Shown piece by piece: positions 22,040 through 34,160 of a stretch of 64,000 nucleotides of DNA (the first letter of the stretch is position 1; the number at the start of each line of letters is the position of its first letter). Origin of the DNA: Sordaria brevicollis. Its lineage: Eukaryota; Ascomycota; Sordariomycetes; Sordariales; Sordariaceae. The stretch is taken from contig JAUTDP010000014.1 of NCBI GenBank assembly GCA_033439795.1, forward strand, positions 1,054,001-1,118,000. The letters run 5' to 3'. Both the position numbers and the translations under genes were made by a program. The notes beneath the pieces are model-generated. The model did no database searches, was not told where the DNA came from, and was given only the letters and a program-made list of their open reading frames with translations.

Positions 22040-24960
22040 ATATTTATCCCTAATTCGTCTAATTTAACGTCCGAATTAATTTTACCCCCAATTAACCCTT
22101 TTAATCTTTTAATACCGATATTAATTAACCTTTAGAAAATATATATAAATATTATAGTTTTTCCCAATTTATTAGTAAATTATTAAGATTAAGGTATACC
22201 GTCCGAATTTTATATATTTACCCCTTTATTACCCGATCCTAAATAATATTTTATTTCCGAAACTTAAAAACTTTAAAAGAAATATTGTAACTTTATATAA
22301 TAATTTTTTTACAATTAGGTTAAAATAAACCGATCCGATAATTGGAAATTAAAGGTTTATATTATATAATTCGTTAATATTTTTAAGGATAAAGACGTTT
22401 AAAGTACTTTACGACGTTAAAGTATATTTATTTAATTTAAAGGCGAATTTTATTTATATAAGATTAAAATTATTAATCGAGAATTTACTTCTTTTATACG
22501 GAGGTTTCGTAATTAAATTTAACGGTAACGTTAATTGGGCACTTTAATAAAGATTATAATATCCGATTAATTAGTGGAGGATATTATTAAAAATAAATTT
22601 CGTTAAAATAATTTAATTATTTTTTTATTTTTCGTCGAATTAAACGTTTATTCCGTATTTAGGGGTAATACGCCTTATAATATTAAGGATTTATATAATA
22701 CCTAATGGATTTTGGATATAATTAAATAGAGTATATTAATAATAGAATTTCGGGCTCCTATATTATATTTACTTTTTGTATTTTTAATAGTTTATTAGCG
22801 CTCTTATTAAAAAGTTTATTAAATCCGATCCGATTAAAAGGAGCGCGTTTTAGCCTATATTATTATAATATTTAATATTATTATAAGTATTTGCGCCTTA
22901 CGTATTACGGACTTCTTTTTATAAATCCTAAGTTTGTATTTACGTACGAATAGTATTGGGAGGCGTATATAAAATATTATATTTAGATTTAGTATATATG
23001 CTTTTTATAGTAGGATTAATAATGCTATTAAAGCTTTTATAGAGATTATTAGGGTTAATATTCCGATTTCCGTTTTCTTTATATTATTTAAATTAATTTC
23101 TTTAATATAATTTTAAATATATGGTATTTAATTTAAATTTCGTTATAATTTATAATAATTATAATTATTTTAATATTATATAAAACCCGGGTATTAGTAA
23201 ATATAATATAATATATAATTTTATTATATATTTATTTATAAGTAGCCCGGACGTACGCGGTTTATTTCGATTAAATTAATTCTAATTTACCGTCCTATTT
23301 AAAATTGATTGGGTTATTCCTTCGCTTGCCCTAATGCTATTTATATTTCCCTTTATTATTTATTTGCTTATTATTGAAAAGTTACGATTTTTATTCTTCG
23401 TTATTTTTAAATAGGATATTTTTCTTATTTTCCCTTTTTTTAGTAGGCGCCGATATTGGATATATAAAAGTTATATCCTTTAAACCCTTATTATTGATAA
23501 AAATAAAGGAGAATTGGCTAGCGTTTACCGTTTTTATAATAAATTATTTTTTAATTTATTAAGAATAGAATTATAATAATTTGGTAATAAGCTATTCCTA
23601 ATTTACGGCGATTAAAAAACGATTTTATTTATTTATAAGATTATATCCATTTAATTAGAGGCGTAATTTATATATATTTAGAAATAGTAGATAGTATTTA
23701 TTCCAGCCTTCTTCTATATTAAATTCAATTTTATTAATTTAATTTTTCGCTACTTTTAATTTTTAATTAAATTAGATATTTACGGGCTTAACCGGATTAA
23801 ATATATTAAGTAGTAAAAAATAGAATTTTATTATAGGTTACGATTTTTTTATAATATATTTTACTTTAGGATATTCGCTTTTTTTATAAAGAATTTTATT
23901 TAAAATAAGTTCTTCGATTTTAATATTATAAATAAGTAAATTATAGGGATAATTATTATAAAGGTTTTTCGGGTATATAATTTATATTATTTATTTATTT
24001 AATTTAATTATATATACGCCGAAATTTTTATTATAGAAGGATATATTAGTAAATACGCTAATAATTAGCCCGGGTATATTAATATACGGTTTTGGAATAT
24101 TTATTAATATTTATATATTATTCGGGTTTTTCTTATTCTATTTTGTACTATTAGTATTAGGGATTATAATATTTTCGAATAAATAATCGATTTTTTACTA
24201 TTTTTCTTTTACGGTAGAAAGAATATTAATTATAGGTTAAAGATATTTTACTTTTTATAGTTCTTACGCCCCGAAGTAATAAATTACGCGCTATTATAGG
24301 CTATTTTATAGTCCGGGTTTATATAGTATATTATAACCGGTAGTAGTTAAAAGGAAATTAATTTAATATTAGAGTATATTAATCGATTTTTTACTTTCGA
24401 TTTAAAATATAATAAAAATTCGATATATAACGTTAAATTTACGTTTATTAAAATATTTATTATCGGCCTAATTATTATAACTATTTAGAAGGTAATTGAG
24501 TTAGAATTTAGGCGATTTAACGGTAATAAGTATAATAACCCTTCGGTTAATAAGGATATTATTAATTACGTTTATAAAATTTATATAAACGGGTTCGCAA
24601 TTCGGCGTTATAAGTATTTTAACCCCGTTAATTTTAATACTTTAAATTTGCAATATAATAGCTTTAATATTTTATTTACGGAGGCTTTCGATCGGTTTAA
24701 TAGTAAGGAAATGCAGTCGGAATATATTGAGGATTATAAATATTTCGGTTTTATTAATAAGTTTGAGATAGATAGCGATAATATTATTATAATTAGTAGC
24801 GTATAGGACGTGGATTTTAATAGTAATATTAAAATAATTTAATCGATAATTAATTTAAATCGTTTATAATTTAGTGCGGTAATTTTTATAAGCCCCGCTA
24901 TAATAAGATTTATAAATTACTTTATTGGTAATATATTTTTATATAGGTATTACAGATTAC
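22040..24960 (+). pseudogene. Long decayed coding frame, unknown family
   Basis: One reading frame can be followed for most of about 2.9 kb, with stops almost only TAA/TAG. Clear pieces include YLRTNSIGRRIQNIIF near 22,940 and, near 24,713, MQSEYIEDYKYFGFINKFEI followed by an acidic D-S-D-N stretch. The protein would be close to 950 residues, rich in Phe, Ile, Tyr and Asn. Part of that richness is the product of RIP. I do not recognise the family and find no catalytic signature. Confidence 0.5.
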
Positions 24961-25494
24961 GAATATTATAATTATATATTTTGTATTTTATTATAATTAT
25001 TATAATTCGTTTAGATATTTATAGTAGTAAATTTTATTAAAATAATTAGTAAATATTATTTTAATTAGAATCGATTAGTATTAGTAAATTACCCGGTAAT
25101 TAAGTAATCTATTTATTATAATTAGTAGCGATTAATTGAAATTTTAATTTTTATTTAATATGTATTGTTTGTTAGCCGTTATATGCTTTTTTAGTTTAGG
25201 ATTTCGTTTATTTTATTTTATTTATTAATTGTTACTGTTCGTTTTTTTATTCGTTTTTATTTTAATTAGATAGATTAATTGGCGATAGGATTTATTCCCG
25301 GCCGTAATTAGCGTTATTAAGGATTTATTATAAATTGTAATTAGTGCCGTCCTAATTAGAATTAGTACGTTTATAAGAATTATTTTTTATACCCTTCTTC
25401 CTTCGAGCTTTCCTTTTATAATTTTTTTTTCTTTAATTTCTTTTTCTTTAATCGTTATTTCCTCCTTAATTTATTATTATATTCGAACGATTTA

Positions 25495-25580
25495 TTTTAA
25501 TTATAATAATAATTATTATTTTATTCGAATTATAATAATAATTATTATTTTATTCGAATTATAATAATAATTATTATTTT
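25495..25580. repeat. 29-bp palindromic tandem repeat, three copies
   Basis: The unit attcgaattataataataattattatttt recurs at a 29-base period (attcgaat at 25,523 and 25,552, with a degenerate first copy). The units contain aattataa/ttattatt complementary halves. It lies in a gap between decayed coding frames. Confidence 0.7.
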
Positions 25581-25859
25581 CGCCCGTGGTAATTATATTT
25601 TTAAAAAGTAGTATGAGGGCGGGATTGTAGAGGGTAACTTTTGTTGAAAATTTTAATACCGATTAAATTCCGTTTATTAGCGACGTTTACGATATAAAGA
25701 AATTATAGAAATTGTAATACCCCCCCTTCGAATAGTATTGCAATTTAGAGATATATTTAGAATGGAGCGTTATTAATCTTAAAGTAATATTAATTAGGAA
25801 TAGGTATTTAAGTTATATTAGGTATTATAATTTAAATTATATTTATAAAACCCCTTAGT

Positions 25860-26120
25860 TATTGATGTTTAAATAACGTAAAGATTTGGATTACGTTTTT
25901 ATTGATTGGGATTCTATTCTTTTAAAAGGCGAATTATCCGATATAGAAAAAATTTATAAGGGGATGTTAAACGGATAGATTTTAACGTATAAAATAAATA
26001 TAGCCTTAATATTATAGAAGTAAAAAGCCGTTTTTATAGCGGAATATAAATCGTTAAATACGATGTATAATTATATAGATTATAATTGTAAATATTCTTA
26101 TTTTTCGTTTTAGGTAAATA
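25860..26120 (+). pseudogene. Short decayed coding frame, unknown
   Basis: The plus strand has a frame that reads RKDLDYVFIDWDSILLKGEL and then SDIEKIYKGML, with stops only at TAA/TAG. It is of ordinary amino-acid composition and so clearly of coding origin. It is flanked on the right by several copies of the ATTCTAATT/AATTAGAAT motif. No family is recognised. Confidence 0.45.
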
Positions 26121-26449
26121 TTATTATAATTAAAATTATAATTTTCAATTCCAATTATAATAATAATAGTCCTAATTTTGTTAAATTGAGTTTTAATTTA
26201 ATTTATTCTTATTAGAATAAAATGTAGTTATTTATTTAATATTTTAAGAAATATTATTCTAATTAGAATTAATAAATATAATTTTAATTATAATAATAAT
26301 TTATTATTTCGAATTTATTATATAAAGCCCTACTTATATTATTTTAATTAGAATAATATATAACAATTTATTTAATTTATAAACGTATTTGTAGATATAT
26401 ATTAATATCCGTTAATTACCGATTAGTTTCAATTTTTAATTAATTTAAA

Positions 26450-27700
26450 GACCCTTAACGAAAAGAAAAGTTAAATAGGTATAACTTTTTTAGGCTACGT
26501 TACTTTATATAATACGGCATTATTAAATTTTATTAATTTGTAGATTAGTAATATAATATACGCGGTTAAGAGAGCTTTTATAGACGATTTATTTATATAA
26601 ACAATTGTTATACGTAATAGCGACTTTATTAAATTTATATAGGGTATATTTATAAATAATATTTATATCCCCGGAATAATTATTATTATATTATATATTA
26701 TATTGCGTACAATTAGAATTAGCTTTTAATATTTTAAGAACCTTTATTTTATAAAACGGGATAATTCGTATCTTTATATGTACGGCGGGTATTACGTAGA
26801 TAATTAGTTTTGTATTTAGTAAATATTTTTATTTTTTATTAAACGAAAGGACGGTTATATTGCGTTTAATCTTTTTCGCTTTATAAAGGGTAAAATTACG
26901 GAAGTAGCGGGCCTATTTATATTCTTAGGTTATTTATCGACGATTTTTATATTGATGGACGATATTATAGGAAATGTTTATAATACGATTATTTTAATCG
27001 GTATATAATTAAGGAATTACGTAGAAAACTTTAATAAATATAATTAATTTTTTAAGCCTTTTACGGATAACGATATTTAGAAGTACGGTTTTATTAATAA
27101 TTGGTTTAAACGGATTTATAACCGTTATATTTACGTAATTTTTTATATTCTATTGTATAATTTATTAAATATTAAATATAACGTTATAATTAAAAGCGTT
27201 ATAGCTAAATTAAGTTAATTGGAATATAGTAACGACTTAGCCCTTACCCTTAATTATAGTACTTTTAATTATTTTATATCGGTATTAGGAGAAATTTAAA
27301 GCGAGGAAAAAATTATCGAGTTTAGAATAAATTTTAAGGAATTTCCCCTTTTTTATAGAAAGGAAAATATTTTATACTTTTTTTTTAATATATTTAGGAT
27401 AGTTAATCGGATTACGTAAATTATATAAAATAATAAGGATAATTAAAATAAAGTTTATATTAAAGTGTAAGCGGAGATTTAAAGTTTTACGTATATTAAG
27501 AATTTAATTATTAAATATTACTTATTATAGAAATATTTTTCCGATATTAAATTTATTATTAGTGGTATTTATATTATTAGTAAGATTATTATTAATTACG
27601 ATAGTAAAGAAGAGATTTCGCTTTCCGCGTTTAATTATTTATTATATAAAGGTAAATACAATTAAACGAATTAAAATATAAATGGAAAAGAGAAATATAA
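26450..27700 (+). pseudogene. Decayed coding frame of about 400 codons, unknown
   Basis: The frame is continuous with RIP-type stops. Legible pieces are YLYMYGGYYVDN near 26,770, FNLFRFIKGKITEVAGLFIF near 26,865 and EEISLSAFNYLLYKGKYN at its end near 27,610-27,664. The end is followed by a copy of the palindromic motif at 27,734. No domain is recognised. Confidence 0.5.
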
Positions 27701-27789
27701 TTTTTTCGTTTATTAAATTATTAATAAATTTATTTTATTCTAATTATAATTAATTTAATTAATTTAATTATAATAATATTAAATTAATA

Positions 27790-28500
27790 TTAACTTCCAA
27801 TAGATGTTTATATTATTTATAAATTATTAGATTTTTTTTTGTATAGTACTATATTTACGAATGAAGTCGGTATAGAGAAAATATTAATTTATAATACGGT
27901 ATTCTTAATATAATATTTATAATTTAAATTTAATTACGAATAGGGGAAATTAATTAAAGTTTATTCGAGCTTTATTATATTCCCGCCGTCCTTAATACTT
28001 TAGACGTTTATTGAATTTTATTAAACGTTTAACGATTTAGAGATTTAGGTTTAGTATTAAAGTCCTAATTAAATATTTAAAACCGATATAAAAAGGGCGC
28101 GTATATTAATTATATTAGGATTCGATAATTTAATACGGGAATGTATAGAGAAAAGAGGAGATTTTATAATAGTTAAAATTATTATTTTAATTACGGCCTT
28201 TACTATTATTAAACAGTAGGTGATTAAAGATAAGAAATTTATTCCGAAACGTAATATTTTTAAGGATTACGATTTATTCTACGTTGGTATAAAAGGGTAT
28301 ATAGAAATTAATATAAGTAGTAAATAATTAGAGGAATTTAATTAATCCAACGAAAACAACGATGAAATAGATGATGGATAATTAAATAATAAAAATAACG
28401 ATTTGGTTAGTATTATAAATATAGCCGAGGAAGAGGTTAGAAAATTAGAGGGTAGCGTTAATTTCGAGGGTAATTTTTTAGATATTTAAAATCGGTAAAT
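27790..28500 (+). pseudogene. Decayed coding frame with acidic Asn/Asp-rich tail
   Basis: The frame contains FDNLIRECIEKRGDFIIVKI near 28,115 and ends in an acidic region (N-E-N-N-D-E-I-D-D-G, then AEEEVRKLEGSVNFEGNFLD) before a stop near 28,488. Its end is followed by another copy of the palindromic motif at about 28,510. No family is recognised. The acidic tail suggests a soluble or nuclear protein only loosely. Confidence 0.45.
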
Positions 28501-28599
28501 CTTTATTTTAATTAGAATTCTTATTTTTATTATAATAAGAATAATAAATATAATATACTAATATTTTATAAATTTAAGAAAATATATATTATATAGGTT

Positions 28600-29750
28600 A
28601 TTAAAATTAGTATTATAACGATTAAAGACGTTAAGTTCTAGAATATTATTATCAATGAGGTTTAATTTGCGAAGAATATTAATTTTATAATTATTAGGGT
28701 AATTAAAGTATTACTTACCCTAATTTATTTATTATATTCTACGACCTTTATATTAAATCGTTTCGGGGATATTTTATCGTTTATTAATTTAATTTAGGAA
28801 TTATATTTAAAAGGCGTTTTTAAATTCCCGGTTAAATATAAATTAATTATAAAATTAATAAATAATTACGAATATATTAGTTTTTACGACAATGGTCTTA
28901 ATAATATCGTTTAAGCGGGGACGTTATAGGCTATTAAAAACGCCCTTTAAAAGATTAAAATTAAATAGGGTTATAAATAGTAATTTTTTTACCCAGGTAT
29001 TTAATAAATTATTTCGATAACGGATTCTAATAGGGTTACGGTTAGCCTATTTATTTAAATTATAGATTATATTATGGTAGTAATTATTAATCGGGGGATA
29101 ACGACCCTTATACGCCTCTTTAATAGTATAACGATATATTTATCCGCCGATATCCCTATTATAAAAGTATATTCTATTTATTTCGAATATGGATTGAAAA
29201 AGGAAGAGGTATAATTAATTATTAATAAAATTATTAAAGATATTTTTATAGATTTTTGTAATTTTAAGGTTGAGGATATTAACCCCTTTATTATTAAGGG
29301 GAGTAATAAACGAATCGTTTTTAATATAATTTTAATCCATTTAAACTAATTTTTAATATAAAATATTAAAGGGTTAAGGATATTATTTTACGATTTTATT
29401 ATAGGGGGGTAATTTATAGCCGATTACGTACGTTCTTTTAAAGAGTTTTAGAAAAAGAAGCGTTAAAAGTTTAATTATTTTAATTCGTAATTATATATAT
29501 AAGAAACCCGTTTAGGAGTCGACGTTATTAATAAATTTATTAAATTTAATATCGACGGTAGTTTATTATATACGTTCGTTAATTTAGTAGAGGATATATC
29601 CTTTACGTTATATATAAATAGGGTTTAAATATTAAAGTAAGCGCTTTTAGAATTATTTTTATTCGCTTAGGTAATAGTTAAATATATTATAGTTTACGTA
29701 GAGAAGAAGTACGTCTTTATAGTGGTAAATTCACTTTAGTTTTAAATATA
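28600..29750 (+). pseudogene. Decayed coding frame, unknown
   Basis: A plus-strand frame with few stops includes VVIINRGITTLIRLFNSITI near 29,080, VYSIYFEYGLKKEEV near 29,170 and a basic K-K-K-R cluster near 29,455. It ends near VEKKYVFIVVNSL at 29,700-29,737. A perfect copy of the palindromic motif follows at 29,762-29,781. No recognised catalytic motif is present. Confidence 0.5.
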
Positions 29751-30279
29751 AATCTTTTTATTCTAATTATAATTAGAATTATAACCCTATATTTTAATTA
29801 GAATAAAATTTAATTATATATTAATAATAATATAGGATATTATAGGTATTCTTCCGGAAGGTCGGGTTAAAAATTAAAATAATTTATAGTAATTAAACGT
29901 ATATTTAATGTAGTGAAGTTATTACTAAATAGAATTAACCGGAATAGTATTTATACGTTTTAATCTTCAATTTTACCGTTAATACCGTAGGTTTAAATTT
30001 ATATTATTAATATTATATTAATATTAATTTAAATTTCGTTTAGAATATTAATATAATATTTTAATATATAGGCCGCCTTTATAAAATTAGATAATAAAAT
30101 ATTATAGAGTGGTAGTTATTTATTATATATAATATAATTTATAATTGGATTGAAGAGAGGATTTTGCGCAAGGTAAATTATTTTTATATTATAATTATAA
30201 TAACGATTTTATATTTTAATTATAGTAATATTTATTAATAATTTAGTTAATAAATTTACGAATTTGTACTTAATTTTAA

Positions 30280-33000
30280 TTTAACGGCTAAAGGTATCCC
30301 GGCCGAGGTAAAATAGTATTTTAAGACGTCAATAGGTTACGAAGCCGCGAAGTATTTATTATCGTAGGATTTTAATCGTTTTATTTAAATTATTAAAGCC
30401 CCTTAAAATATTAATAATTACTTTTCGCTTTAAATGCGTATAATAGGTAATTTTTATTCGAAGGTATTATTATTTATTATAATTATTATTGAAAATAAAA
30501 ATACTAATAAAATTAATTGGGTTCGGTTAAAAGGGGCCTTCCCTTTAATTAAGTTATTCTTTATTAACGGCGATCGAAAATTTAAATGGGTAGAAGATAT
30601 TTGGGGCGCTTTAGGGTAGATAAAAATTTACGCTTATAAATTGTTAAATAGGTTTTCGAAGCCTGCTATTAATAATTCGAAGTTAAATATTATAAAGTAC
30701 GTTAAAGAAGTAAATAGAATTTCGCTCCTTAATAAATAGAATATAATTTTTAATATAGAAAGTTATAAGCCGAAGGCTGAATTTATATTGGAAGAATTGG
30801 ATATTAAAATGAAGAGGATTATAATTAATTTTATTAGAAAGTAATTTAATACGTTATTATTAAGAAAGACTATTAAATAATTTACGCGCGTATAGAAGGT
30901 CTTTAAAAGTTTTTAATTAGTAAATATTAAGGAAGATTCCTTTACGTCGCTTTAAATTGTTATTAATTCGGTTATAATAAAGTGGGCGAAATTTTTTAAT
31001 TTTATTTAAGAGCGGGGTAATATTAAATATTATAAAGTTAATAATATTTTGGATATAACTGTAATTTTTATATTATTTAATACGGAGAGCGACGATGATG
31101 ATTTTAATACCTATTTTGAATTAATAATAGAAATATATTTCGATTATATAGAAATTATTACGGCCGCGAATTTTACAAACTTTATAACGATAAAATTATT
31201 TAAGTAGGTTATTAATAATAAAGTTAATAATTTCGTTTTAAATAATATCCTTATTTAGGTATTTAAATATATAGAGTTTTTCGAATAGGGATTCGTTAAT
31301 AAGTATTTTAACGCTTAGAAAATTTATTTTACATTTATATATATTTATAAAATTTAAAGCGAAAATAAATTTAATAATTTAAAGGGTAAAGCTATTTTAG
31401 AAAATTTTTATTCTAAATATATAAAAATCCTTCGGTAAACTTTTAGATAAATTTATATACTAGAGGATATAATTACGGATAAAGATATTTTTAGTATTAA
31501 TAATATTAATTAGCGACCTTATATTACTAAAGCTAAATTGCGTATTTTTTAAATTAGTTGTAATTAATTTATAAAAGCGTTAAAGAAACGATGCCTTAAA
31601 TTATTAAATAATACCGAACGGTACGTCCAAATTATAAAATTGCGTTTAAATTTTAATAAAGCGGATTTAATACGATTTATTAATATTATTATAATTAGAG
31701 TAATATTTTGTAAGGATAAAGGTAATTTTAAGTAAGCAATTATTCTTAATAGAGCGATTAGTAATATTACAATTAGAATAATATTTTATAGGGACGAGGG
31801 TAATTTTAAATAAACGATTATTTTTAATAGAACGATTAGTAATATTACGATTAAAATAATATTTTGCAAGGACGAAGGTAATTTTAAGTAAGCGATTATT
31901 CCCGATAGAATAATTAGTAATATTATAATTAGAATAATATTTTACGGGGATGAAAGTAATTTTAAATAAATAATTATTTTTAATAGAACGATTAGTAGTA
32001 TTACGATTAGAATAATATTTTGCGGGGATGAGGGTAATTTTAAATAAGCGATTATTTTCGATAGAGTAATAATTATTAGATTCCCAAATATAGACGATAT
32101 TAGCGATAGAGAAGCGATTATTATTATTTTTTTAATAAATATAGTAATTGATATTAAAAGCGACGACGTTACTATATTTAATATATTAATTAATAATTTT
32201 TTTAATAATATTTATATTAAGCGTATTTCGATAGTAGATTATATTAAATAAATAAAAGATATATTTTTTATCGCCTTGGTTAATTTAAAGGACGTTCCGG
32301 ATATTATTATTATTAATTTTCCGGTTAAAGAATTATAAGAAGTTAGGACCGAATTAATAGGAAATAGAATTATTATTTAATCCTTAATATATAAATTTAT
32401 TTTTTAAAAGGTTAAATACAATAAAGAAATTAAAATAATTTAGGAATTTTATATTACTATTTAATATTTGAAGGATAAATAATATATTAATAATATTAAT
32501 AAGGGGCCGATTTAGGAAGTATATATTATTAGGTAGGAAAAGGTTTTTAATACCGTTATTTATTTAGTAATTTATATCGTTTAATAATATAATTTTATTA
32601 CGTAATATATAATTAATTTATTAAATAGCGGTAAGAAATTTTATTTGGAATTGGAAGAATATATTTAGGTTTACGGTTATAAATATAATTTTATAATAAA
32701 TAAAAAGGACAGTAAGGCGGCGGTTAAATTGCCTTTTTATTTTATTAAAGTAGTAATTATATATATTCTTTAGATAAAGGTTATTAAATTATAATATATT
32801 TAAATTATAGCGTAGAGAAGTAGGTAATAGATGAATTTTATATATTATATAATTTTTACTTTATTTTACTAATTATTAAAGTAGGAATTTCGGGATAGAA
32901 TTTACAAATAGGAATTATAGATAAATAGTAGGTTTTACTTATTATATTTAATTTACAATAGTAAATAAATATTTAATTATTATATAATAATTATTTATAA
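30280..33000 (+). pseudogene. Long decayed frame with internal 26-codon repeats
   Basis: A plus-strand frame extends about 2.7 kb. It includes LLNKQNIIFNIESYKPKAEF near 30,720 and an acidic ESDDDDFNTYFEL segment near 31,085. It then has five tandem 26-residue repeats (31,685-32,074) with consensus N-I-T-I-R-I-I-F-Y-R-D-E-G-N-F-K. After the repeats it continues through DISDREAIIIIF near 32,100 and ELEEYI near 32,650. In-frame repeats of constant length show that the sequence was under coding constraint before RIP. No family is recognised. Confidence 0.5.
31685..32074 (+). repeat. 78-bp (26-codon) tandem repeat, five copies
   Basis: Copies start at 31,685, 31,763, 31,841, 31,919 and 31,997 at an exact 78-base period. 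Each contains aattagaataatatttt and ggtaattttaa. All stay in the frame of the surrounding coding remnant. Differences are almost only C-T/G-A transitions. Confidence 0.88.
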
Positions 33001-33749
33001 TTATAAATTTAATAATTAATATTGCTTATTTAATATTAAAGCGCTTTATTAAATAATTTTATAGAAAATTACGAGCGAAAAGATTAATAATATAATAAAT
33101 TAGGATAATATATTATTAATATTTATTTTAGTTACTTTTTACCCGTAATATTCTATTTATTAGAATATAAGAAATTATTTAATTCGTTTGCTTAATAGTT
33201 ATATTTATAGTAATATACGGTTAGGCCCCTATTTGATATATTAATTAGTATAGGGTAAATATTGGATTAAGAATTATATATATACAATTAGGGTAAATTA
33301 CTTTATAGGTTTATTATTAAGGATGTATAATATTTCGATTAGTAGCCGGTTATAAAATAAGAGAAGCGGTAAAACGGACGAATTTTATTCGGTAAATTTA
33401 GCGCTAATATTATAAATTAATAATTAGGTATTAAATATATTCTAATTTAATATATTTATATATTTACGTAGAATTTCCGTTTAATATTTATTTCCGGCGC
33501 CCTATATAGCATTTTGCGTAAATATTATTATTTCGATAAAGAAAATCCCTAATATATAATTTATTATTAAAATAATATATAAAATATATTTTAAAAGGAT
33601 ATTTAATAACGTTAAAATATATAATAAAGTTCGTAAATAATATAATTTAGCAAAAAATTTAGGAAATAAAATAAGGTCGTTTCGCTTCCGATTTTATTTC
33701 TTAAAATTTCCCTCCTTTTTAATTTTAATTTATTCCTTATATTTTTTAC

Positions 33750-34138
33750 CCTTTATTATTCTTTACGCTTTTAAATATAATTTACGGTTATTAATTATTA
33801 TTATATCTTTTCGTATTTAATTATTAAAATATTTTATTTAGCCTTTTATATATTATATTAATAAATATTTTTAATCCTTATAATATATTACAAATAGCCC
33901 TTAGGTCTTTAATTTATTATTCGTTTCGTAAATAGGTTTCGTTTTTTACTTTTTATTATTTACGCCTTTAAATACAATTTACGGATATTAATTTATTATT
34001 TTATATTATTATTTAATTATTAAAATACCTTATTTAACTTTTCGCTAATTATATTACAGATATTTCGGTATTTTTAGCATATTGCGAACGACCCTTGGAC
34101 CTTTAATTTATTATTCGTATTATAAATAGGTTTATAAA
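33750..34138. repeat. 194-bp tandem duplication upstream of a coding remnant
   Basis: Two direct copies (about 33,750-33,944 and 33,945-34,138) each contain ttacg(c)ctttaaata, taattattaaaata and ctttaatttattattcg, then aataggttt. The second copy ends some 20 bases before the ATG at 34,161. They may be duplicated promoter sequence, which is inference from position. Confidence 0.7.
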
Positions 34139-34160
34139 ATAAAATAGTAAGTACATTATT

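Noticed and set aside
25495..25580. CRISPR-like array
   Set aside because: Three 29-bp copies are contiguous, without spacers, in a eukaryotic RIP-mutated region.
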